In this document: positions 19,961 through 32,356 of the stretch, in pieces
Numbering within the stretch: the first letter of the stretch is position 1
Layout: every line of letters starts with the position of its first letter
DNA from: Burkholderiaceae bacterium
GTDB lineage: Bacteria > Pseudomonadota > Gammaproteobacteria > Burkholderiales > Burkholderiaceae_E
DNA: 64,000 bases
Assembly (NCBI GenBank): GCA_024637395.1
Contig: JAGXFG010000066.1
Coordinates: 58,354-122,353, forward strand
Direction of reading: 5' to 3'
Translations under genes and position numbers: made by a program
The notes under the pieces: model-generated
What the model was told of the DNA's origin: nothing
Databases searched by the model: none
What the model saw: only the letters and a program-made list of their open reading frames with translations

Positions 19961-21196
19961 ATGCAGGGACTGCATCTGACCGCCGATCTGCACGGATGCA
20001 GGTGCAGTGATGCGGTTTTGCTTGATGCTGTAACGCTCTCCAATCTGTGTCGGGACGCGGTTGCCGAAGCCGGCCTGCAGCGGGTCGACGAGCGTTTTTT
20101 CACTTTTCCGGACTACGACGGGCAACCCGGCGGGGTCACCGGCGCGGTGCTGCTGGCCGAGTCGCACCTGGCGGTGCACACCTGGCCGGAGCGCCGCGGC
20201 GCCACGCTCGACGTCTACGTCTGCAATTTCTCGACCGACAACTCGAGCAAGGCCGAGCACCTGATCGAGGCGCTGATCGCCGCCTTCGATCCTGACCAGC
20301 GCAACATCAACCGCCTGCTGCGGGGATCGACCGAACCGGAGACCGACGCCGAGGAAATGCACCTCGAATGGCACAACGCCGGATCCTTCTTCGGCTACAA
20401 GGCCTCGCGCCGCCTCGAAACGCTGCGCACCAAGTACCAGACACTGGAGGTGTTCGAGACGCCCCAGTTCGGCAAGCTCTTTCGCCTCGACGGCATCTAC
20501 ATGACCTCCGAGAAGGACGAGTTCTTCTACCACGAGGCCATCATCCACCCCAGCGCCATGGCCCACCCGGCACCGCGCAGCGCCCTGGTCATCGGTGGCG
20601 GCGACGGCGGCTCGAGCGAAGAGCTGCTCAAGCACCCGACGATGGAGCGGGTCGTGATGGCTGAACTCGACGCCGAGGTGATCCGCATCTCGCGCAAGTA
20701 CCTGCACCAGGTCCACCGTGGGGTCTTCGACGATCCGCGGCTCGAGGTGCATATCGGCGACGGCTGGGACTATGTCGCCGCCACCACCGAGCGCTTCGAC
20801 CTGGTCATTCTCGACCTGACCGATCCCGACACGCCAGCCCACCGCCTCTATACCAGGGAGTTTTTCGAGCTGGTGCGCACCGTGCTGGCCCCTGGCGGGG
20901 CGGTGTCGCTGCACATCGGCTCGCCAGTGTTCAAGCCCGATCTGGTGCGGCGGCTGGTGGCCGACCTGCGCCAGGTATTCAAAGTGGTGCGGCCGCTCGG
21001 GCTCTACATCCCGCTCTATGGCACCTATTGGGGGCTGGCCTGCGCGTCGGATTCGCTCGACCCGGTGGCACTGAGCGTGGCAGACGCCGAACTGCGCCTG
21101 GCCGAGCGTCAACTGGCTGATCTGCGCTACTACAACGCCGACGTCCATCAGGCGCTGTTCGCGTTGCCGAACTATTTCAGGAATTTGCTGGACTAG
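19961..21196 (+). CDS. Bifunctional S-adenosylmethionine decarboxylase-spermidine synthase fusion
   Basis: A 411-residue protein fusing SpeD and SpeE in one frame. Residues 1 to about 120 are a class 1B AdoMet decarboxylase: the self-cleavage Ser68 in [12 protein letters not shown] becomes the pyruvoyl group, with His73 and Cys88 (YVCNFS) in the expected places. From about residue 130 the protein is an aminopropyltransferase: [15 protein letters not shown], the GGGDGG nucleotide motif (212-217), and [19 protein letters not shown]. Together they make decarboxylated AdoMet and transfer its aminopropyl group to putrescine in one polypeptide. Separate speD and speE genes are the norm; related fusions have been described in some bacteria. 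The stop overlaps the convergent barstar-like gene by 4 bp. Confidence 0.93.
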   Translation: MQGLHLTADLHGCRCSDAVLLDAVTLSNLCRDAVAEAGLQRVDERFFTFPDYDGQPGGVTGAVLLAESHLAVHTWPERRGATLDVYVCNFSTDNSSKAEHLIEALIAAFDPDQRNINRLLRGSTEPETDAEEMHLEWHNAGSFFGYKASRRLETLRTKYQTLEVFETPQFGKLFRLDGIYMTSEKDEFFYHEAIIHPSAMAHPAPRSALVIGGGDGGSSEELLKHPTMERVVMAELDAEVIRISRKYLHQVHRGVFDDPRLEVHIGDGWDYVAATTERFDLVILDLTDPDTPAHRLYTREFFELVRTVLAPGGAVSLHIGSPVFKPDLVRRLVADLRQVFKVVRPLGLYIPLYGTYWGLACASDSLDPVALSVADAELRLAERQLADLRYYNADVHQALFALPNYFRNLLD

Positions 21197-21621
21197 TCGG
21201 CAGGCCGCGCCGCTGGCGCGGCCGTGACCGAGTAGAAGACCCGGAACGCAGTTTCGCGGTCGTAGAAGTAATCGGCTGCCTCCCGAAAGACGTCGAGCAA
21301 GGCCTGGCGTTCCGACTGGTCGAAATCACCGTTGCCGGGCAACTGGCGGAGCACGACCACGAATCCCGGCTGATCGGCAGACGCGTCGGGCTGTAGCCGG
21401 GTCAGTTCCTTGTATAGCTCGGCATGGCTGTCACCCAGTCCTGGCGCAAGACCAAACCCGGTGGCGATCGCCGCCAGCACACCAGCGCGGTCGGAACTGT
21501 CCGAGCAGTCCGCCTGCAGCCAGCGCTGATCCAGCCGGGCGGCGCCCTTGCGCAGATCCTCGAGATCGTATGCACTCAGCGGCAGGACCGCCTGGGGTGG
21601 GACGTTGCTCAACGCGCTCAT
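21193..21621 (-). CDS. Barstar-like (ribonuclease inhibitor family) protein
   Basis: A 142-residue acidic, cytoplasmic-looking protein without signal peptide or membrane segment. The pattern fits diverged barstar: a helix containing GVLAAIATGFGLAPGLG-SHAELYKELTRL aligns with the barstar segment that normally reads FPxxFGxNWDALxDxL, then a strand FVVVLRQL, then a helix LLDVFREAADYFYDR and final strand FRVFYSV. The Asn-Trp-Asp core of classical barstars is not kept, so barnase binding is doubtful. No ribonuclease gene lies beside it. It overlaps the end of the spermidine synthase fusion by 4 bp, convergent. The family call is by pattern only. Confidence 0.6.
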   Translation of the reverse strand: MSALSNVPPQAVLPLSAYDLEDLRKGAARLDQRWLQADCSDSSDRAGVLAAIATGFGLAPGLGDSHAELYKELTRLQPDASADQPGFVVVLRQLPGNGDFDQSERQALLDVFREAADYFYDRETAFRVFYSVTAAPAARPAD

Positions 21622-21849
21622 CAGGCTATCCCCAAAAACCGGATTCTACCCACCGGGCAGCATCCCGGCTGCGGCACCGAGCTGGGCGGAAGTATGCGAC
21701 TGACAATTCATGGCATGGCGAGAACATGCGCCCTATCCTAAGCCACAAAACGGGTCACTGGAAATAGCGCAAAGAGAATGTTGTTTTGCGCCGCGCACGA
21801 CGAATGAGCCCGAAGCACCGGTCGGGCAGCCGACTTGACTCTCAAGGGC

Positions 21850-24075
21850 TCAGGCCGCGCGGCCCTCGATACCCTCGGCGACCGCATCCATCGCCCGGTC
21901 GATTGCGCTCGCGCTATCGACCCACGATGCCTGCCCGCGTGCGAACAGTTCTGCCAGTTCGCGGCGGCCGATGGAGCGCGCTATGTCGGGATGGCGGGTG
22001 AGCGCAAACAGCCTGCGCGACGGTCCGATCCAGGCGATCTTGACCCTCGCGACTGACCCGTCCTCGAGCGTGAGGTCGATCTGGTCGCCGCGCGCCGCGT
22101 CGTCGAGCATCGACTCTGCCAGTGAACCGAGCGGAGCCTGCAGCGCCGCTGCCGACTCGCTGCTCCGGCGACTGGGGTCGAAACGCACCGCGCCGTCGGC
22201 TCCGACACTCAGGACCCGCTCGGCGCGCGCCCGCGATCCGGCCGGTATTTCCTTGGCGGCGTTAATGGCTTTGGTGTGCCATTGCAGCAGGTCGTTGAAG
22301 AATTTATCGCGCTCTTCCTTGGTTATCGTCGTGGTCTGCAGTCCGCGAATCAGGCCGCCTATCAACCGCGGCAGCATCGCCGCCAACACCGGAATGTCAT
22401 CCGGAGTCTTGGGCGCAACGCTCCAGAGCAACTGTTCACAGAGCGCGGTCATCTCCTCGAAGTCCGCATCCATCGCGTCCTGACGCATGCGTGCTCCGGC
22501 CATCACCTGCGCCCACCAGCCGTCGAGGAAATCCCGCGCAAATTCCGGCGTGGTTTCGTCGCACCGCTCCATTACTTCCGAGCGTGCTGCGTCCTGGGCC
22601 ACGGCCATAGTCTCGGCGCGCTGCGCCTCGCGCGTCAGTTCGGACAGCTGGGCCGCGCGCCGCTCCGACTCGGCGAACGAAATCAGGTCGACGCGGCGCA
22701 CTGCATTCTCGAAAACTGCCAGGTCACGGTCGAAACTGGCCAGCACCATGTCGACGATCTCGCGCAGCCCCACCATCAGCGGCGTCTCGGGGCCGATTTC
22801 GGAATCCGGGTCGGTCGCGACCTCCGAGATCCGGTCGATTAGCTGGCGCATCGGATGCTGGCGCCGAGCGAAGAAGCTGCGGTCCAGCAGCGCGGCCTTG
22901 ACCGCAACCACCTGCAGGCGCAACAACTGCTGCTTGACCAGGTCCGGGACCAGCCGGTCCTGGTAGATGTAGTCGAAGACCAGCCCCACGATCTCGACCG
23001 TCATCTGGTCGAGCGAACTGCCCTTGCTGTGGGCCTGTTCGAGCAGTTCCTCGAGCAGCGCTCCGGTAACGGCGACCTCGCCGGCAGCAAACTGCTGCAG
23101 TGAGTCGATTGCCTCGACCAGCGGCTGCTCCGCGGCCGGCAGCGGCAAGTCGGCCACCCCGAATGCCTGTGGGTTCGAGAGGATACGGGCGGCATCTCGT
23201 CGGGCATCGCCCCGCCCTTCCTGGAGCTGGCGCACCAGATCCTCGAAGGTTTCCAGCAACTTCATGTGCTGGCCGCCTTGCCCGGAGCCAGCGCCGTTGT
23301 GTTCGCGGCCGCCGCCACCACCGGCAGACGGCTCTTCGGGAGCAACCTGCGGCCTTGGTGCCTGACTGCGGTTGACCATGGCCCGTGGCTTGATCTTCGG
23401 CAGAACCCGATTGGACCTGAGGGTTTCGTTGACGTTGACGTACACCCGGTTCAGGCCCGAGGAAACGTAGGGTTCGAAAGCCTCCAGCAGCGCGGACTGG
23501 ACATCGGTGCTCGGCGCCAGGCTGCTGACCGCAATGCGCAGGGCCTCGAAGACTGCCTCCGGGGAAGCCGGGTGACGATCCTCTTCGAACCAGTCGCTGT
23601 CGACCAGCGCGGCCAGCCTGGCTCTTACGCCCAGCACTTCGTCGGGGTCCATCTTGCTGCTCGAGCGGCTGACGATCCGGGTCACCGCCAGGCGGCTTTC
23701 GAGCTCGTTTTGGTCGACTAGCTCCAGTTCGCTGTCAGGGTCCAGGCCCGCCGTGCCCGGCGCGGCGCGATTGAACATGCGGCGCTCAAAAACATCGACG
23801 AAGGAGCGCCTGAAGCGCAGTTCGATCTCGGGCCGGCTCTGTCGCACCAGCGAAACCGCCTCCAGCAAGATCGCCTGCTCCTCGCGCTTGGTCTTCTTGA
23901 GCGCCAGGGCGGTCAATTCGTCGCTCATCTTCTCGAGCGCTTCGGAGATCGCCCGCGACATCCGCGAAACGACGATCTCCCGGCAGTCCTCGAGCAGCTC
24001 GAAGCGCCGCCTCGAATCGACCGGGGCGTCGGATTCGTCGTCAATGATCGGCGAGTCGAGGGGCGGAGAAGCCAT
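21850..24075 (-). CDS. DUF1631 family protein
   Basis: A 741-residue soluble protein of unknown function assigned to DUF1631, a family frequent in beta- and gammaproteobacteria. It is mostly predicted helical, with a low-complexity Gly-rich linker near residues 255-275. The last about 110 residues (LTLEDGSVARVKIAWIGPSRRLFALT) look like a small beta-barrel of PilZ-like type, a feature noted for the family. There are no transmembrane segments or catalytic motif. It follows maeB by 140 bp on the same strand. A signalling or c-di-GMP-related role is speculative. Confidence 0.8.
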   Translation of the reverse strand: MASPPLDSPIIDDESDAPVDSRRRFELLEDCREIVVSRMSRAISEALEKMSDELTALALKKTKREEQAILLEAVSLVRQSRPEIELRFRRSFVDVFERRMFNRAAPGTAGLDPDSELELVDQNELESRLAVTRIVSRSSSKMDPDEVLGVRARLAALVDSDWFEEDRHPASPEAVFEALRIAVSSLAPSTDVQSALLEAFEPYVSSGLNRVYVNVNETLRSNRVLPKIKPRAMVNRSQAPRPQVAPEEPSAGGGGGREHNGAGSGQGGQHMKLLETFEDLVRQLQEGRGDARRDAARILSNPQAFGVADLPLPAAEQPLVEAIDSLQQFAAGEVAVTGALLEELLEQAHSKGSSLDQMTVEIVGLVFDYIYQDRLVPDLVKQQLLRLQVVAVKAALLDRSFFARRQHPMRQLIDRISEVATDPDSEIGPETPLMVGLREIVDMVLASFDRDLAVFENAVRRVDLISFAESERRAAQLSELTREAQRAETMAVAQDAARSEVMERCDETTPEFARDFLDGWWAQVMAGARMRQDAMDADFEEMTALCEQLLWSVAPKTPDDIPVLAAMLPRLIGGLIRGLQTTTITKEERDKFFNDLLQWHTKAINAAKEIPAGSRARAERVLSVGADGAVRFDPSRRSSESAAALQAPLGSLAESMLDDAARGDQIDLTLEDGSVARVKIAWIGPSRRLFALTRHPDIARSIGRRELAELFARGQASWVDSASAIDRAMDAVAEGIEGRAA

Positions 24076-24215
24076 TTGGGAGCACAGGAATATGGTTAGC
24101 CGCCAGCCTAAGGCGCGCCTCGCGGCAGGTCAATCGCCAGCATCGCAAAGCCGCCGGGAGAGCCGCTTTTGCCGACAGACGGCGGCGAAAATAACTTCCT
24201 GGCCGGTCACGACTC

Positions 24216-26501
<2,286 letters not shown>

Positions 26502-26552
26502 TCCTGAGATTAGAAGGTACAGGCGAGAATCGATTATCGGCCAGCGCGCAAG

Positions 26553-26969
26553 TCACAGCCAGTGCTGGGTCTTTAACGCCTCGGTGAAGGCCCGGACGAA
26601 CTCGTCACCGGCCGGCCCGAGGCTGGTATGGGTGTAACTGATGACCGCCTCCGATCCGCCAGTTGCCGGGCGCAAACTGATCGACAATCGGCACGCCGTG
26701 ATGCCGGGAGTGATCTTGATCATCTCGACCACCCCTGCCCCGGGTTCGTGGCGCGTGATGTACCAGATTGCGTCGTGCGGGCTGGCGGCAGTCACGAACA
26801 CGCAATCCGCCTCGGCGACACCCGAGCCGGTGATCACTACCAGCGGATCCCACCCTTCGATCCAGTCGGCCTCACGCACCGGACAGAGCATCGGGAAGAC
26901 CAGTGCCGGCTCGGCGACAAGTTGCTGGGTATAGGTCCTGGTGACCCGGCAGGGAGCGAGAATCTTCAC
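26553..26969 (-). CDS. SRPBCC/START-like ligand-binding domain protein
   Basis: A 138-residue single-domain protein with the helix-grip pattern of the SRPBCC superfamily: an N-terminal strand RVTRTYTQQL, helix PALVFPMLCPVREADWIEGW, alternating strands, and a long C-terminal helix EFVRAFTEALKTQ. The CPVREADW..GWDP segment is characteristic of a small proteobacterial group. It starts with GTG. It lies between the thioredoxin-domain gene and maeB, all on the minus strand. Ligand and role are unknown. Confidence 0.65.
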   Translation of the reverse strand: MKILAPCRVTRTYTQQLVAEPALVFPMLCPVREADWIEGWDPLVVITGSGVAEADCVFVTAASPHDAIWYITRHEPGAGVVEMIKITPGITACRLSISLRPATGGSEAVISYTHTSLGPAGDEFVRAFTEALKTQHWL

Positions 26970-27032
26970 CGCGTCGGTCCTGCCGATGGCGCAACGCGAC
27001 TACCGGTTCCGGTCAGCATTACCGACTCCCCA

Positions 27033-29147
27033 CTAGAGGTTCTCCGTCAATCCGGCGATCTGGCCACGAAGTTCTTCGAGAGTTGCAGCCGGCAACTGGC
27101 ACCGCCCGTGCTGGCAAAGATAAGCCTTGCCGGGATCGCGACCGGCCAGCAACGGCAACTCGCCCGGTGCTCCAGCCGCGATGGTCACCAGCGGCATGAA
27201 CTCGCGGCGCGCACCAGCCATACCCCCACTGTCCCCGCTCGGGGCGCTGCGCTCGAGTGGCAAGGCAAGCTGTGCTCCGGCTTCGGCGAGCAGGTGTGCC
27301 AACAGCATTGCCGGCACCGCCGCCGGGGCCGCCTCCATTATCGCCCCGGCATCCCCCAGCGCGACACGCGCCAGTTCCAGCCAGTCGTCGCGACCGTAGA
27401 TGTCGCCCAGGCGCACCAGCAATTCGCAGGCTGCCCCGATGCCCGACGGTACTGCGCCGTCGAAGGCGTCGCGCGGCCGGACCGGCAATTCGCCAGGTTC
27501 GCCGTCGAAGAAGCCTTCGCCGGCCACGTGGAAGCGTTCGATCATCGCTTCGGTCAACTCGGCGGCGCGCTCCAGCCAGCCGCTCTCGGCGCTCGCCGCG
27601 TGCAATTCCACCAGCCCCAGCCCGACCTGGGCATAGTCGCTCAGGTAGCCCTCCTTGCGGCTCCTGCCCTCGCGCCACGCATGACACAGCCGGCCATCAG
27701 GCATCATGTCGGCGAGCAGGAACCGCGCCAGTTCGCGGGCGCTCTCGACCAGATCCGGTCTACCGAACAAGCGGCCGGCCTCGGCCAGGGCGCGCAGCAT
27801 CATCCCGTTCCAGTCGGCCAGCACCTTGTCGTCGGTGATCGGCCAGACGCGCCGAGAACGCGCCGCGAGCAGCCGCTCTCGCACCGAACTCTCCCACTGC
27901 GCCCATTGGGCTGGCGCCAGGCCGAGCTGAACGCGCACCGTCTCCGGCGAGCGCCGCTCGAGCACCGACAGGCCGTGCTCCCAGTTGCCCTCGGGCGTGA
28001 CCCCGTAGAGTTGCGCAGCGGCCGGGGCATCGTCACCCAGCACAGCGTCGAACTGGGCTGCGCTCCAGCAATGAAAGAGCCCCTCGACGCCTTCGGCATC
28101 GGCGTCCTGGGCGCAGCAATAGGCCGCCGGCGCCGCTGCCGGATGCATTTCGCGCCCCAGGTAGGCAATCGTGTCCTCGGCCACGAAGCGCAGGCGTTCG
28201 TCACCGGTCAGCCGCCAGGCGCCGACATACAGGCGCACCAGCTGGGCGTTGTCGTAGAGCATCTTTTCAAAATGCGGCACATGCCAGCGCCGATCGGTCG
28301 AATAGCGCGCAAAGCCGCCGCCGACGTGGTCGTAGATGCCACCCTCGGCCATCTGGTGCAGCGTCGCGACCAGCATCTTGCGCGCCGCCTCGGCGGCGGG
28401 CAGGTTCGTCACCTCCTGCGATTGCCCGCCATCGGCTGCGCCGGGCGCGGCCGAGCCGCTCGCGGCGCGCGCCAGCAGGTACTGCAGCAGCGGCGACTGG
28501 GGAAACTTGGGGGCACTGCCGAAGCCGCCGAATTGCGGGTCGAAATTCCTCGCGATGCCGGTGATGGCCCGCGCGTGCAGGCCGTCAGCGGCTGCGGCCC
28601 GTGGCGGCACGACCGTGCCCTTGCGGACGTGATCCAGCAGTTCGCCGGCATGGCGCTCGAGATCGTCGCGGCGATTGTGCCAGGCGTCGCTGACCGCTTC
28701 GAGCAGTTCGGCAAAGCCCGGCAGGCCGTGGCGCGGCACCGGCGGGAAATAGCTGCCACCGTGGAATGGCGCCAGCTGCGGCGTCAGGAACATGTTCATC
28801 GGCCAGCCGCCCTGGCCGGTCAGGGCCTGCAGGGCGCTCATGTAGACCTGGTCGACGTCGGGCAGTTCCTCGCGGTCAACCTTGATGGCGACGAAGCCCG
28901 AGCGCAGGATCGCCGCGACGGTCTCGTCCTCGAAGCTTTCGCGCTCCATCACATGGCACCAATGACAGGTGGCGTAGCCGACCGAGAGCAGGATTGGCTT
29001 GTCTTCGGCGCGCGCGCGCGCAAAGGCCTCCTCGCCCCAGGGATACCAGTCGACCGGGTTGTGGGCGTGTTGCAGCAGATAGGGGCTGGTTTCGTTGGCC
29101 AGCCGATTGGTGAACTTTGGCCCTTGGCCGGATGCGTTATTTTTCAC
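27033..29147 (-). CDS. Thioredoxin-domain protein DUF255 (YyaL/SPATA20 family)
   Basis: A 704-residue protein with an N-terminal thioredoxin-like domain: [18 protein letters not shown] and the active-site-like [14 protein letters not shown], then [12 protein letters not shown] and GGSYFPP. A large alpha/alpha-toroid (six-hairpin glycosidase fold) follows, with the [28 protein letters not shown] motif region. This is the YyaL/SPATA20 family, widely conserved but of unproven function; a redox or sugar-epimerase-like role has been suggested from fold. It starts with GTG at 29147 with no strong ribosome-binding site. It lies 83 bp downstream of the FAD dehydrogenase gene on the same strand. Confidence 0.88.
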   Translation of the reverse strand: MKNNASGQGPKFTNRLANETSPYLLQHAHNPVDWYPWGEEAFARARAEDKPILLSVGYATCHWCHVMERESFEDETVAAILRSGFVAIKVDREELPDVDQVYMSALQALTGQGGWPMNMFLTPQLAPFHGGSYFPPVPRHGLPGFAELLEAVSDAWHNRRDDLERHAGELLDHVRKGTVVPPRAAAADGLHARAITGIARNFDPQFGGFGSAPKFPQSPLLQYLLARAASGSAAPGAADGGQSQEVTNLPAAEAARKMLVATLHQMAEGGIYDHVGGGFARYSTDRRWHVPHFEKMLYDNAQLVRLYVGAWRLTGDERLRFVAEDTIAYLGREMHPAAAPAAYCCAQDADAEGVEGLFHCWSAAQFDAVLGDDAPAAAQLYGVTPEGNWEHGLSVLERRSPETVRVQLGLAPAQWAQWESSVRERLLAARSRRVWPITDDKVLADWNGMMLRALAEAGRLFGRPDLVESARELARFLLADMMPDGRLCHAWREGRSRKEGYLSDYAQVGLGLVELHAASAESGWLERAAELTEAMIERFHVAGEGFFDGEPGELPVRPRDAFDGAVPSGIGAACELLVRLGDIYGRDDWLELARVALGDAGAIMEAAPAAVPAMLLAHLLAEAGAQLALPLERSAPSGDSGGMAGARREFMPLVTIAAGAPGELPLLAGRDPGKAYLCQHGRCQLPAATLEELRGQIAGLTENL

Positions 29148-29229
29148 CCGCCGAAGCTACCACGCCTGGCCTTGACCCTGCCACGGCTCCTGCCTATGCC
29201 GGCGCAGATCGACCCGCCCTGCGCCCGGC

Positions 29230-32200
29230 TCAGTCCGCCAGCGCCTGCGCGAGGACCTGGGCGACGTGCAGCGCCTGGCGGCCAGCGCCGTCGGCAATCT
29301 GCTGCCGGCAACTGGTGCCGTCGGTGACCACCAGCGTCTCGGGGTCGGCGGAGCGCACCGCCGGCAACAGCGCCAGCTCGGCCATCTTCATCGAGACCTC
29401 GAAGTGGCGCGCGTCATAGCCGAAGCTGCCGGCCATGCCGCAACAGCCGGAGTCGATCAGTTCCACCGCCAGGCCGGGAATCCATTTCAGCACCTGCAGG
29501 ACCGGTCCGACCGCGTCGAATGCCTTCTGGTGACAGTGGCCATGGACCAGGGCACGGCTTTGGGTCAGCGAGCGCAGGCGCAGCTCGAGCCGCCCGGCGT
29601 CATGTTCGCGGGCCAGGAACTCCTCGAACAGGAAAGCCTGGCGCGACAGCGCCACTGCCGGCTCGCCCAGCCCGAGCGCGAGAAACTCGTCGCGCATGGT
29701 CAACAGGCACGACGGTTCGAGCCCGACCACCGCGATGCCGCGCTCGACGTAAGGCGACAGCGCCGCCAGCGTGCGCCGGGCTTCGGAGCGCGCCTGCTCG
29801 ACCGACCCGACGCTCAGGTGGGTGCGGCCGCAGCACAGTGGCCGGTCCGGCTCGGCATCGTCCTCGGCAGCCCGCGCCAGGTGGACCCGATAGCCGGCAC
29901 TCTCGAGCACGCGCCGCGCGGCGCGCAGGTTGTCGGATTCGAAGTAGTTGTTGAAAGTGTCGGCCCAGAGCACGACTTCGCGCTCCGGCACTTCCCCTCC
30001 GCCGGCCAGAAATGCCGCCAGTGCCGCTTGCGGTGGCGCAATTGCGGCCGCGGGCAGCGGCGTGGCCGGTCGCCGCCGGGGAAGAAACGGGTCGCGGCGC
30101 CACACCGGCAGGGTGCGGCGCGCGGCCAGCCCGACCAGGCGCTCGCTGGCGCGCGCCATCCCCGGCAAGCGGTCGCGCAAGTTCATCAGCCCCGCCAGCC
30201 TGCTCGCCAGCGGCGCGTAGCGCGGCAGATCGGCCACCAGGCGCTCGCGCAAGGTCAGCGGGTGGGTCTTGCGGCGCTGGTGCAGGACCTCGATCTTCAT
30301 CCGCGCCATGTCGACACCGGTGGGGCACTCGCGCTTGCAGCCCTTGCAACTGACGCACAGTTCCATCGCCTCGTAGAGCGCCGGCGAGGCCAGCGCATTG
30401 GCGCCCAGCTGGCCGGAAAGTGCCAGGCGCAGGGTGTTGGCGCGCCCGCGCGTCAAGTGCTTCTCGTCACGCGTAACCCGGTAGCTGGGGCACATCGCAC
30501 CGGCGTCGAACTTGCGGCAGAAGCCGTTGTTGTTGCACATCTCGACCGCCTTGGCGAACCCGCCCGAGGGGTCATCGCCGCTGCCCGGCGGGCTGATCCG
30601 GCCGGAGGCGGGGTCGTTGCGAACATTCCACTGCGACCAGTCGAGCGCAGTCTCGAGCGGCGCCACCCGGTACTCGGGGGTGAAACGGAACAGGCGGGAG
30701 TCATCCATGCGCGTGCCGCGCACGATCTTGCCGGGATTCATCAATCCCTGCGGGTCGAACAGGTCCTTGACGCGCTCGAAAGCGCGGGTCAGGCGCTCGC
30801 CAAACTGCCATTGCACCCACTCGGTGCGCACCAGCCCGTCGCCATGCTCGCCGGAAAATGCCCCCTTGTACTGGCGCACCATAGCGCCCGCCTCCTCGGC
30901 GATCGCACGCATCTTGCTGGCATCGCCCGCGCGCAGGTCGATGATCGGGCGCACGTGCAAGGTGCCCACCGAGGCGTGGGCGTACCAGGTGCCACGGGTG
31001 CCGTGGCGCTCGAACACTTCAGTCAGCCGCGCGGTGTATTCGGCCAGGTGTTCGAGCGGTACGGCGCAGTCCTCGATGAAACTCACCGGCTTGCCGTCGC
31101 CCTTGAGCGACATCATGATGTTCAGCCCGGCCTTGCGCACCTCCCAGAGCTCCTTCTGGGGGCCTGCGTCGAGCAGTTCGACCACCGATCCCGGCAGTCC
31201 CAACTCCCCCATCAACTCGCCCAGACGCTTGAGCTGCGCGCGCAGCGCTGCGCGATCATCACCGCTGAATTCCACCAGCAGAACTGCCTGCGGCTCGCCG
31301 ATCAGCGCCGCCTCGATGGTCTTGCGAAACACTGGGTTGCCGCGCGCCAGCGCGATCATGGTCCGGTCGACCAGCTCGACCGCGGTGGGCTGCAGCTGCA
31401 CGATGTGCTGGGCGCTGTCCATCGCGGCGTGGAAGCTGGGGTAGTTGACCACCCCGAGCACCTTGCCACGCGGCAGCGGCGCGAGCTTGAGGTGCAGGCG
31501 CCGGAAGTAGGCCAGCGTGCCCTCCGAGCCGACCAGCAGGTGCGCGAGGTTTACCGAGCCATCGGCGGTGTAGGGGCGCTCGGAGCGCGGGTGAAAGACA
31601 TCAAGGTTGTAGCCGCCGACGCGGCGCATGACCCTCGGCCACTGGCGCTCGATCTCGTCGCGCTCCCCGGCCGCCAGTTCGAACAGCGACGCCACCAGTG
31701 CGGAAGCGCGCGGCGTGCCCAGCGCCCGCCCGGAGCCCTCCCCGAACGGGCCGAAGAACTCCCTGGTGCCGTCGGCCAGGATCGCGTCGATGCCGAGCAC
31801 GTTGTGCACCATGTTGCCGTAGGCGATCGAGCGCGAACCGCAGGAATTGTTGCCCGCCATCCCGCCGATGCAGGCCTGCGCCGAGGTCGACACATCCACC
31901 GGGAACCACAGCCCGTGGGGCTTGAGGTAGGCATTGAGCTGGTCGAGCACCACGCCCGGTTGCACTTCGACGGTAGCGGCATCCCGGTCGAATGCGATCA
32001 CCTGGTTGAGGTGCTTGCTGTTGTCGATCACCAGTGCTGCACCGACCGTCTGGCCGCACTGGCTGGTGCCACCGCCACGCGGCAGGATCGGCACCGACAT
32101 CTCGCTGGCCAGCGCAATCGCCGCGCTGACGTCGGCCTCGTCGAGCGGCACCACCACCCCAACCGGATCGACCTGATAGATCGATGCATCGGTGGCGTAG

Positions 32201-32322
32201 CGACCGCGCGCTGCGCGATCGATCAGCACTTCACCGCGGATCACCCGGCGCAGGCGGCGCGCCAGGCGATTGCGGGTATCAGCCATCGAGTCAACCCGCG
32301 TGATCGGCACCGTTGCACTCAT
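29230..32322 (-). CDS. FAD/Fe-S 2-hydroxyacid dehydrogenase (GlcD-GlpC fusion, YdiJ-like)
   Basis: A 1030-residue fused oxidoreductase. The N-terminal half is a PCMH-type FAD domain (VVVPLDEADVSAAI, LPRGGGTSQCGQTVG, GNNSCGSRSIAYGNMVHNV) with the matching FAD-oxidase C-domain ending GLMNPGKIV. The second half has ferredoxin-like cysteine motifs, including CVSCKGCKRECPTGVDMA, and two CCG-type segments (LCCGRTHLS, DSGCCGMAGSFG) as in GlpC/LutA. Such fusions oxidise D-2-hydroxyacids (D-lactate, D-2-hydroxyglutarate, related acids) and pass electrons to the quinone pool. It lies next to the GntR gene, 34 bp away and on the same strand, and is probably part of that regulon. Confidence 0.88.
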   Translation of the reverse strand: MSATVPITRVDSMADTRNRLARRLRRVIRGEVLIDRAARGRYATDASIYQVDPVGVVVPLDEADVSAAIALASEMSVPILPRGGGTSQCGQTVGAALVIDNSKHLNQVIAFDRDAATVEVQPGVVLDQLNAYLKPHGLWFPVDVSTSAQACIGGMAGNNSCGSRSIAYGNMVHNVLGIDAILADGTREFFGPFGEGSGRALGTPRASALVASLFELAAGERDEIERQWPRVMRRVGGYNLDVFHPRSERPYTADGSVNLAHLLVGSEGTLAYFRRLHLKLAPLPRGKVLGVVNYPSFHAAMDSAQHIVQLQPTAVELVDRTMIALARGNPVFRKTIEAALIGEPQAVLLVEFSGDDRAALRAQLKRLGELMGELGLPGSVVELLDAGPQKELWEVRKAGLNIMMSLKGDGKPVSFIEDCAVPLEHLAEYTARLTEVFERHGTRGTWYAHASVGTLHVRPIIDLRAGDASKMRAIAEEAGAMVRQYKGAFSGEHGDGLVRTEWVQWQFGERLTRAFERVKDLFDPQGLMNPGKIVRGTRMDDSRLFRFTPEYRVAPLETALDWSQWNVRNDPASGRISPPGSGDDPSGGFAKAVEMCNNNGFCRKFDAGAMCPSYRVTRDEKHLTRGRANTLRLALSGQLGANALASPALYEAMELCVSCKGCKRECPTGVDMARMKIEVLHQRRKTHPLTLRERLVADLPRYAPLASRLAGLMNLRDRLPGMARASERLVGLAARRTLPVWRRDPFLPRRRPATPLPAAAIAPPQAALAAFLAGGGEVPEREVVLWADTFNNYFESDNLRAARRVLESAGYRVHLARAAEDDAEPDRPLCCGRTHLSVGSVEQARSEARRTLAALSPYVERGIAVVGLEPSCLLTMRDEFLALGLGEPAVALSRQAFLFEEFLAREHDAGRLELRLRSLTQSRALVHGHCHQKAFDAVGPVLQVLKWIPGLAVELIDSGCCGMAGSFGYDARHFEVSMKMAELALLPAVRSADPETLVVTDGTSCRQQIADGAGRQALHVAQVLAQALAD

Positions 32323-32356
32323 CCTGGCCTCCCGCGGCGCAACGCCGCAACCTCAA

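Noticed and set aside
21622..21849. Possible small gene or RNA in the 228-bp gap
   Set aside because: Short frames there lack ribosome-binding sites and family features; no stable hairpin with a T-tract was seen.
26628..29327. Long plus-strand frame opposite the DUF255 and SRPBCC genes
   Set aside because: It spans two well-supported minus-strand genes and shows no family motif; a shadow.
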